From NCBI GenBank assembly GCA_021815655.1, contig JAKAGJ010000195.1, positions 1 through 5,374 on the forward strand: a DNA stretch of 5,374 nucleotides, given 5' to 3'. The stretch is from Deltaproteobacteria bacterium (lineage in GTDB: Bacteria > Desulfobacterota > Desulfarculia > Desulfarculales > Desulfarculaceae). The translations under genes were made by a program, and so were the position numbers. Numbering within the stretch: the stretch's first letter is position 1; the number at the start of each line of letters is the position of its first letter. The notes under the pieces were generated by a model. That model saw only the letters and a list, made by a program, of their open reading frames with translations. It was not told the DNA's origin and did not search any database. Below are positions 1 through 5,374 of this stretch, piece by piece.

Positions 1-2
1 GG

Positions 3-26
3 CAGCAGCAGGGCCTGCCAGCCTAG
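3..26 (+). CDS. Possible 3' end of an unidentified upstream gene
   Basis: One forward frame reads seven residues (QQQGLPA) and stops at TAG 24-26. Its codons end mostly in G or C, like the genes that follow, and base composition becomes less GC-rich immediately after the stop (27-50), as expected on leaving a coding region. A second frame stops at TGA 64-66, overlapping the psd ATG as ATGA, but its last codons (AAA, ACA, TTT, CAA, TCA) look unlike local coding sequence. Seven residues are too few to identify a product. ilvC often lies here in related gene orders, but these residues do not let me claim it. Confidence 0.25.
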   Translation, partial: QQQGLPA

Positions 27-62
27 GTCCGTCTCCAAAACATTTCGCCAAGGCCAGTCGTC

Positions 63-704
63 ATGACCATGGACAAATTTCCGGTGGCCTTGAGCGGCCT
101 GGCCTACATCCTGGCCACCGTGGCCCTGGCCTGGGTGGCCAGCGCCCTCGGGGTGTGGTGGCTGGCCTGGCCCCTGTGGCTTATCGCGGTGTGGATGGTG
201 TGGTTCTTCCGCGATCCGGCGCGGCAAAGCCTGGCCGGCCCCGAGGCCGTGATCGCCCCGGCCGACGGCAAGATCGTGGCCGTGCAGGAGGTGGCCTGCC
301 CGGAACTGCCCCAGGGCCGGGCGCGCATGGTCTCCATTTTCATGAACATCTTCGATGTGCACGTCAACCGCCTGCCGGTATCCGGCAAGGTGCTCTCGGT
401 GGCCCATCAGGCCGGCGACTTCGACCCCGCCGACCAGCCCCAGGTCAGCCGCGGCAACGAGCGCCAGGAGGTGGTGCTCCTTAGCGACCGCGGCTACACC
501 ATGATGATGGTGCAGGTGGCCGGCCTGGTGGCCCGGCGCATCGAGTGCGGACTGACGCCCAATCAAATAGTGCCCCGGGGGCAGAGATTTGGTATGATTA
601 GGTTCGGGTCGCGCGTCGACGTGTACCTGCCTCTGGAGGCCCAGGTGATGGTCAGCCTGGGGCAGAGGGTAAAGGCCGGGGAAACGGTTATTGGAGCGCT
701 TTAG
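63..704 (+). CDS. psd: Phosphatidylserine decarboxylase proenzyme (short, membrane-anchored type)
   Basis: Psd removes CO2 from phosphatidylserine to give phosphatidylethanolamine at the inner membrane, using a pyruvoyl group made by self-cleavage. The 213-aa product fits the short Psd class, which is smaller than the E. coli enzyme. Residues 11-48 form two hydrophobic segments rich in Trp, followed by the conserved FFRDP (48-52). APADGK (65-70) and NIFDVHVNR (95-103, with Asp98 and His100) are family motifs. FGS at 181-183 holds the Gly182-Ser183 bond where cleavage should separate a large beta chain from a short alpha chain that begins with the pyruvoyl group. The ATG at 63 has AAGG about 9 nt upstream; a second in-frame ATG at 69 is possible. 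pssA, which makes its substrate, starts 4 nt after its stop, so the two are probably translationally coupled. All expected motifs are present. Confidence 0.96.
   Translation: MTMDKFPVALSGLAYILATVALAWVASALGVWWLAWPLWLIAVWMVWFFRDPARQSLAGPEAVIAPADGKIVAVQEVACPELPQGRARMVSIFMNIFDVHVNRLPVSGKVLSVAHQAGDFDPADQPQVSRGNERQEVVLLSDRGYTMMMVQVAGLVARRIECGLTPNQIVPRGQRFGMIRFGSRVDVYLPLEAQVMVSLGQRVKAGETVIGAL
693..696 (+). promoter_or_regulatory. Shine-Dalgarno for pssA, inside the end of psd
   Basis: GGAG lies within the last codons of psd, 12 nt before the ATG at 709. This is slightly long spacing, but it favours ATG 709 over the in-frame TTG at 691, which would itself overlap this site. Ribosomes finishing psd would sit on the site, which fits coupled translation. 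Confidence 0.55.
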
Positions 705-708
705 CCAC

Positions 709-1503
709 ATGGCCAAGAATCGCAAGAAGCTCACCCGCAGCCAGCGGAGGGAGAGGCGCAGGAAGAGTATCTTCGTGCTGCCCAATCTCCTCACCTCCGC
801 CAGTCTGTTCGCGGGCTTCTGGGCCATGATCGCGGCCTTTGAGGGCCGGTTCGTGGAAAGCGCCCTGGCCATCCTCATCTCCCTGGTCTTTGACGGCCTG
901 GACGGCAAGGTGGCCCGGGCCACCGGCACGGTCAGCCGTTTTGGCGTGGAGTACGACTCCCTGGCCGACCTGGTGGCCTTTGGCGTGGCCCCGGCGGTGC
1001 TCTTCTATCTCTATGCCCTCAAGCCCTTCGGCCGCCTGGGCTTCCTGGCCGCCTTCCTTTTCGTGGCCTGCGGGGCCCTGCGCCTGGCCCGCTTCAACGT
1101 GCAGGTCGAAACCGTGGGCACCAAGTATTTCGTGGGCCTGCCCATCCCGGCGGCGGCCAGCATGCTGGCCACCACGGTGCTTTTCCTGGAAGAGCTGGGC
1201 CTCCAGAGGCCGGTGGAACATTGGCCGCTGGTGGTGATGGCCTATTTGCTCAGCTTCCTGATGGTCAGCCAAATCCACTACCTCTCCTTCAAGGAGCTGG
1301 GAGTGGCCAAGCTCAAGTCCTTCAACGGACTGGTGGCCATGCTCCTGTGCTTCATCCTGGTGGCCATCGAGCCCCAGGTGATGGGCTTTGTCCTACTGGC
1401 CCTATATGTGCTCGGTGGGCCCTTCGGCGCCAGGTACATGGCCAAGAAGAGGGCGCTCGCCGAGCCTACTCCGACCCTGGACGATCAGGCCAACCAAGCC
1501 TAA
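709..1503 (+). CDS. pssA: CDP-diacylglycerol--serine O-phosphatidyltransferase (phosphatidylserine synthase)
   Basis: PssA joins serine to CDP-diacylglycerol, releasing CMP and giving phosphatidylserine, the substrate of Psd. The 264-aa product is a multi-pass membrane protein of the CDP-alcohol phosphatidyltransferase family. The diagnostic DGx2ARx8Gx3Dx3D motif is complete: D62-G63 begins FDGLDG, and the spaced motif reads D65, G66, A69, R70, G79, D83 and D87. Further type II PssA features are the basic N-terminus (residues 3-19) leading into FVLPNLLT (22-29), CGALRLARFNV (121-131) and FVGLPIPAAA (141-150). Hydrophobic segments lie near 29-44, 50-62, 86-103, 110-122, 143-160, 172-187, 207-220 and 223-238; the tail is polar. 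The gene lies 4 nt behind psd in the same direction. The chosen ATG gives the usual family N-terminus; TTG 691 would add six residues. Confidence 0.95.
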   Translation: MAKNRKKLTRSQRRERRRKSIFVLPNLLTSASLFAGFWAMIAAFEGRFVESALAILISLVFDGLDGKVARATGTVSRFGVEYDSLADLVAFGVAPAVLFYLYALKPFGRLGFLAAFLFVACGALRLARFNVQVETVGTKYFVGLPIPAAASMLATTVLFLEELGLQRPVEHWPLVVMAYLLSFLMVSQIHYLSFKELGVAKLKSFNGLVAMLLCFILVAIEPQVMGFVLLALYVLGGPFGARYMAKKRALAEPTPTLDDQANQA

Positions 1504-1557
1504 TCGCCCTGTCTCCCCACTAGCCTTACAAAATTAAATCGTCTCACGTGCATTCTT

Positions 1558-1561
1558 GGAG
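1558..1561 (+). promoter_or_regulatory. Shine-Dalgarno fixing the leuA start
   Basis: GGAG sits 7 nt before ATG 1569, close to ideal spacing. It decides against the in-frame GTG at 1548, which lies upstream of this site and has no comparable signal. Confidence 0.75.
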
Positions 1562-1568
1562 TACAGCC

Positions 1569-3107
<1,539 letters not shown>

Positions 3108-3139
3108 CCCTTCGCCCCAACCACAGGCCAAGCTAGCTC

Positions 3140-3172
3140 AAGGGCCGGCCCCGAGGTGGGGGCCGGCCCTTT
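3140..3172 (+). terminator. Hairpin terminator after leuA
   Basis: A perfect 13-bp stem pairs 3140-3152 with 3159-3171 around the 6-nt loop GAGGTG. The stem core is AGGGCCGGCCCC and its complement. It lies 33 nt after the leuA stop and runs into TTT (3170-3172) followed by GACC, so the stem is very strong but the U-tract is short. It most likely ends the psd-pssA-leuA transcript and separates it from the regulator gene. It could also act in the reverse direction, although no convergent gene is nearby. Confidence 0.75.
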
Positions 3173-3206
3173 GACCCCAAGTTGTAATCAAGGCCATCCA
3201 TGGCCC

Positions 3207-3255
3207 CCATACCAAGTCGCCAGCAAACAAGTAGCTTGATCGCAACTTGGTATGG
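3207..3255. repeat. 11-bp inverted repeat, possible operator or enhancer region
   Basis: CCATACCAAGT (3207-3217) is repeated exactly in inverse as ACTTGGTATGG (3245-3255) with a 27-nt spacer. The core CCAAGTYG occurs a third time at 3177-3184 (CCAAGTTG), which is the exact complement of CAACTTGG at 3243-3250. All copies lie between the leuA terminator and the candidate promoter of the regulator gene, roughly 100-180 nt upstream of that promoter. This resembles upstream binding sites for a regulator, possibly the one encoded next door, but a DNA or RNA hairpin is equally compatible. The binding factor is unknown. Confidence 0.45.
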
Positions 3256-3357
3256 TTCGGGCGCGCTGAGAGTCCAGGCCCAGCCCAGGAACCCAGGGGC
3301 AACCACCGGCCCGGCTTGGGCACTGCGAGGGGCCGGGGTGGGCGAGGCGCACTGGGC

Positions 3358-3386
3358 TCGACTGGCGGTCGGCCATGGCATAGAAT
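3358..3386 (+). promoter_or_regulatory. Candidate sigma-70 promoter of the response regulator
   Basis: TCGACT (3358-3363) matches 4 of 6 bases of the -35 consensus and TAGAAT (3381-3386) matches 5 of 6 of the -10 consensus, with an exact 17-bp spacer. Transcription would start near 3393 and give a leader of about 55 nt. I found no well-spaced GG-N10-GC sigma-54 element here. The call rests on pattern matching only. Confidence 0.4.
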
Positions 3387-3387
3387 G

Positions 3388-3424
3388 CTGGCAGGCGCGG
3401 GCCCGGTCCCGGCGGCGCCGCCAG
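3388..3424 (+). other. GC-rich hairpin in the predicted leader
   Basis: CTGGC (3388-3392) pairs with GCCAG (3420-3424), and GGCGC (3394-3398) pairs with GCGCC (3415-3419), leaving one bulged A at 3393. Inside, GGG (3399-3401) can pair with CCC (3408-3410) around a 6-nt loop. The segment also holds the perfect 12-bp palindrome GGCGGCGCCGCC (3411-3422). It overlaps the likely transcription start and most of the leader. No U-tract follows, so it is not a terminator. In DNA this GC-rich, the structure may be partly incidental. Confidence 0.35.
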
Positions 3425-3431
3425 GCATCCC

Positions 3432-3444
3432 CCACAGGTTGTGG
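3432..3444 (+). promoter_or_regulatory. Small hairpin around the regulator's weak Shine-Dalgarno
   Basis: CCACA (3432-3436) pairs with TGTGG (3440-3444), leaving GGT (3437-3439) as the loop. The only Shine-Dalgarno-like bases before ATG 3448 are AGG at 3436-3438, so the ribosome site lies at the tip of this hairpin, 9 nt before the start. The arrangement could limit or regulate translation. A five-pair stem with a 3-nt loop is modest in stability. Confidence 0.35.
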
Positions 3445-3447
3445 CTC

Positions 3448-4824
3448 ATGTCCAACGCCGAGAAAAATCTGCCCCATGCCGGGCTGAAGGTCCTGATCGT
3501 CGACGACGAGGTGAATATCCGGGCCACCCTGGCCATGTCCCTGGAAGCCCTGGGCTGCCGGGTGATGGAGGCTGGCAGCGGCCAGGAAGCCCTGGCCGCC
3601 CTGCGCCGGGAGCCTGCGGACCTGGCCTTTTTGGACCTGCGCCTGGGGCAGGAAAACGGTCTGGACCTGCTGCCGGGCCTTTTGGCCGAGCACCCCGGCC
3701 TGGCGGTGGTGGTGATAACCGCCTACGCCACCTTTGACACCGCCGTGGAGGCCATCAAGCGCGGGGCCCAGGATTATCTGCCCAAGCCCTTCACTCCCGC
3801 CCAGATACGCCACCTGCTGGAACAACTTACCCAGCGCCGCGAACTCCTGCGCCGCGCTTTGGACCTGGAGGAGCGCCTCAAGCAGGCCCTGCCCGAGGCT
3901 CGCCTGGAGACCGATTCCCCGGCCATGCGGCAGGTGCTGGAGGTGGTGGGCCGGGCCGCCCGCTCGGAGGTGCCGGTGCTCCTGCGCGGCGAGAGCGGCA
4001 CCGGCAAGGAGGTGGCGGCCCGAGCCCTGCACGCCGGCAGCTCGCGCAGCGGCAACCCCTTCGTGGTGGTCAACTGCCCCACCTTAAGCGAGGATCTCCT
4101 GGCCAGCGAGCTTTTCGGCCACGCCAAGGGCGCCTTCACCGGGGCCCTGCGCGACCACGCCGGCCGGGTGGAGGCGGCCCAGGGTGGCACCCTTTTCCTG
4201 GACGAGATCGGCGAACTGCCGGCCTCCCTCCAGGCCAAGCTCTTGCGGTTTTTGCAGAACAAGGAGTTCGAACGCGTGGGGGAGAACATCACCCGCAACG
4301 CCGACGTGCGCGTGCTGGCGGCCACCAACCGCGACCTGGAGGCGGACATACGGCGCGGTCTGTTCCGGGAGGACCTCTACTACCGCCTCAGCGTGGTGGA
4401 GGTGACCCTGCCGGCCTTGAGCCAGCGCCCCGAGGACATCCTGCCCCTGGCCCGCCACTTCGTGGATTTTTTCGCCCGCGCCGCCCGCCGGGCGGTGCCG
4501 GAACTTACCCCCGCCGCCGTCCAGGCCCTGACCCGCTACACCTGGCCCGGCAACATCCGCGAGCTGCGCAACGCCCTGGAGCGCGCCCTGGTGCTGGCCC
4601 CGGGGCCGAACCTGGAGCCTCAGGACTTCCCCGAGCGCATCGCCCAGAGCGGCGAGAGCTTGCCCCACCTGGGCGGCGACTTCACCTTGGAGCAGGTGGA
4701 GGAGGAGCACATCCGCCGGGTTAGCCAGCGCACCGCCACCCTGCAGGAGGCCGCCGCCATCCTGGGGGTGGACGCCTCCACCCTGTGGCGCCGCAAGAAG
4801 CGCAAGCAGGACGGGCGGGGATAA
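3448..4824 (+). CDS. Sigma-54-dependent response regulator, NtrC/AlgB-like
   Basis: This 458-aa protein should activate sigma-54 promoters when phosphorylated by a histidine kinase. The receiver domain (about 12-125) has the acidic pair Asp19-Asp20, phospho-acceptor Asp63 in FLDLRL, Thr91 and Lys113 in LPKPF. A charged, probably coiled linker (about 120-150) leads to the AAA+ domain (about 157-385): Walker A GESGTGKE (181-188), the sigma-54 contact loop GAFTGA (228-233), Walker B LFLDEIGEL (249-257), FREDLYYRL (306-314) and WPGNIRELRN (366-375). A C-terminal Fis-type helix-turn-helix lies at about 413-452, with EAAAILGVDASTLWRRKKR. The pattern of this HTH is like AlgB-type regulators as I remember them; targets cannot be read from sequence. 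ATG 3448 puts the receiver domain at residue 12. The open frame extends to 3247, but its extra residues are Gly/Pro/Arg-rich and lack domain character. No kinase gene is in the window. Confidence 0.93.
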   Translation: MSNAEKNLPHAGLKVLIVDDEVNIRATLAMSLEALGCRVMEAGSGQEALAALRREPADLAFLDLRLGQENGLDLLPGLLAEHPGLAVVVITAYATFDTAVEAIKRGAQDYLPKPFTPAQIRHLLEQLTQRRELLRRALDLEERLKQALPEARLETDSPAMRQVLEVVGRAARSEVPVLLRGESGTGKEVAARALHAGSSRSGNPFVVVNCPTLSEDLLASELFGHAKGAFTGALRDHAGRVEAAQGGTLFLDEIGELPASLQAKLLRFLQNKEFERVGENITRNADVRVLAATNRDLEADIRRGLFREDLYYRLSVVEVTLPALSQRPEDILPLARHFVDFFARAARRAVPELTPAAVQALTRYTWPGNIRELRNALERALVLAPGPNLEPQDFPERIAQSGESLPHLGGDFTLEQVEEEHIRRVSQRTATLQEAAAILGVDASTLWRRKKRKQDGRG

Positions 4825-4875
4825 ACCCGTCCGCGTTGGCTGGCATGTTCGGCCCCCCCTGCTTGTCTGCGGCAT

Positions 4876-4899
4876 GCTGGGCTAAACCCGGCTCGTTTT
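4876..4899 (+). terminator. Weak intrinsic terminator candidate after the regulator
   Basis: GCTGGG (4876-4881) pairs with CCCGGC (4887-4892), with one G-U pair, around the loop CTAAA. The sequence TCGTTTT follows directly. It lies 52 nt after the regulator stop. The short stem and interrupted U-tract make this only a moderate candidate; the larger palindrome just downstream could also stop transcription. Confidence 0.4.
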
Positions 4900-4920
4900 A
4901 ACCCATTTTAAAAAATAGCC

Positions 4921-5028
4921 GTCATTGCGAGCGCAGCGAAGCAATCTCCCCCTTCGCTCTTTTTCTGGCGGGCAAAGCATCAAGAGCGAAACGGGAGATT
5001 GCTTCGTCGCTACGCTCCTCGCAATGAC
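4921..5028. repeat. Long imperfect palindrome of the GTCATTGCGAG dispersed repeat type
   Basis: The left arm (4921-4961) begins GTCATTGCGAGCGCAGCG and the right arm (4982-5028) ends CTCGCAATGAC. They are inverted copies around a 20-nt loop (4962-4981). Aligned, they share GTCATTGCGAG, AAGCAATCTCCC and TTCGCTCTT. They differ by two 3-nt insertions in the right arm (GAG and ACG on its complement), one C/T difference and a CC/GT difference. I know this sequence type as a non-coding repeat seen many times in various bacterial genomes, including deltaproteobacteria; the genome copy number here cannot be seen. It lies between convergent genes, contains no transposase and has no obvious target duplication. 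It could fold into a cruciform or RNA hairpin and might end transcription from both sides. Confidence 0.85.
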
Positions 5029-5103
5029 TCATATTTGCTAGATATTATTCAACATGCCCACAGCGGGAGCCAACGGCGCTGTTTAACCCAACCACGCCAT
5101 TCG

Positions 5104-5135
5104 ACCGGTGTCTGCCCAGCCGGGGGCACCCGGTT
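5104..5135 (-). other. Hairpin at the kup stop codon
   Basis: CCGGG (5120-5124) pairs with CCCGG (5129-5133) around a 4-nt loop, extendable by A-U and G-U pairs to 5118 and 5135. An alternative fold pairs ACCGG (5104-5108) with CCGGT (5130-5134) and TGCCC (5113-5117) with GGGCA (5124-5128). It overlaps the minus-strand stop codon. No T-run follows on the minus strand, so it is not a standard terminator. From 5029 to 5103 I see no other feature. Confidence 0.25.
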
Positions 5136-5374
5136 ACAAGGCCACCTGCATGCCGATCTCGATTACGCGGTGGGGGGGGATGGCGAAGAACACGGCGGGG
5201 TTGCTGGCATTGCGCGACATGAAGGCGAAGAGGTTCTTGCGCCAGCCGCTTAGGCCCGACTTGCCGCTGGTGAGCAGGGTCTCGCGCCCCAGGAAGTAGG
5301 TGGCGGTCAGCGGGTCCAGGAGCAGCCCCAGCTTGCCGGCCTGGCGCAGGATGCGGGGCACGTTGGGGGTCTCC
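5134..5374 (-). CDS. kup: Kup-family potassium uptake protein, C-terminal part (runs off the right edge)
   Basis: Kup (TrkD) proteins are inner-membrane potassium uptake systems, thought to work as proton-coupled symporters, with a soluble C-terminal domain. Only the last 79 residues are present, reading from the window edge to TAA at 5136-5134. Family features are ETPNVP at the start of the fragment, YFLGRETL in the middle, then SGWRKNLFAFMSRNA and the C-terminal IPPHRVIEIGMQVAL. The transmembrane part lies outside the window, so intactness cannot be judged. The frame stays open to the edge, and the GTG at 5361-5359 is an internal Val codon, not a start. It converges on the response regulator gene with about 309 nt between them; nothing indicates that the two are functionally linked. 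Confidence 0.9.
   Translation of the reverse strand, partial: ETPNVPRILRQAGKLGLLLDPLTATYFLGRETLLTSGKSGLSGWRKNLFAFMSRNASNPAVFFAIPPHRVIEIGMQVAL

Noticed and set aside
3192..3205. Near-palindrome GGCCAT-CC-ATGGCC
   Set aside because: The two-base loop is too tight for an RNA hairpin and the sequence is simple; there is no support for a specific function.
3376..3393. Possible sigma-54 promoter TGGCAT...TGCTGGC
   Set aside because: The GG and GC pairs are 10 or 14 nt apart instead of 12, so the element does not fit the -24/-12 rule.
3247..3447. N-terminal extension of the response regulator to a start at 3247
   Set aside because: The 67 extra residues are Gly/Pro/Arg-rich without domain character, and they would cover the candidate promoter and hairpins. 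ATG 3448 gives a normal receiver-domain start.
4084..4875. Minus-strand open frame opposite the AAA+ domain, and the similar frame at 3133-4032
   Set aside because: Both are shadow frames with low-complexity Gln/Gly/His composition and no ribosome site; the plus strand encodes a complete, motif-rich regulator.
4921..5028. CRISPR array or complete insertion sequence
   Set aside because: Only one inverted pair is present, with no regularly spaced direct repeats, no transposase frame and no visible target-site duplication.
5061..5081. CAGCG/CGCTG pair with 11-nt loop followed by TTTAA
   Set aside because: Five pairs with a long loop are expected by chance in such sequence, and no gene needs a terminator here on the plus strand beyond those already noted.
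4999..5253. Small plus-strand frame starting MLRRYAPRND
   Set aside because: Its first residues are the translation of the palindromic repeat, a common false gene call, and the rest runs antisense to kup.

Overview
This is a GC-rich bacterial stretch with strong G/C preference at third codon positions. It holds four complete or nearly complete genes plus a fifth that runs off the right edge. The order psd-pssA-leuA is one I remember from Geobacter-like and other Desulfobacterota (deltaproteobacterial) genomes, usually behind ilvC. Together with the NtrC-type regulator and the GTCATTGCGAG palindrome, this makes a Desulfobacterota-like organism my best guess. That placement is inference from memory and was not searched.

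Layout. Positions 1-62 may carry the last codons of an unidentified upstream gene. At 63-1503, psd and pssA are nearly abutting (4 nt apart) and together make phosphatidylethanolamine: PssA forms phosphatidylserine and Psd decarboxylates it. After a 65-nt gap with no terminator, leuA (1569-3107) encodes 2-isopropylmalate synthase, the first committed step of leucine synthesis. A 13-bp hairpin at 3140-3171 probably ends this operon.

The 340 nt between leuA and the next gene hold an 11-bp inverted repeat, a three-fold CCAAGTYG motif, a plausible sigma-70 promoter and a strongly structured leader. These precede a 458-aa sigma-54-dependent response regulator (3448-4824) with receiver, AAA+ and Fis-type domains all intact. 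No partner histidine kinase is present in the window.

The 309 nt between the regulator and the convergent gene on the minus strand hold a weak terminator-like hairpin and a long imperfect palindrome (4921-5028) of the dispersed GTCATTGCGAG repeat type. The minus-strand gene (5134-5374, C-terminal part only) is a Kup-family potassium transporter.

I see no convincing evidence of a new multi-gene system. The genes are housekeeping or common regulatory types. The points most worth a second look are the two unequal arms of the palindromic repeat, the repeated operator-like motif upstream of the regulator, and the hairpin that places the regulator's weak Shine-Dalgarno in its loop.
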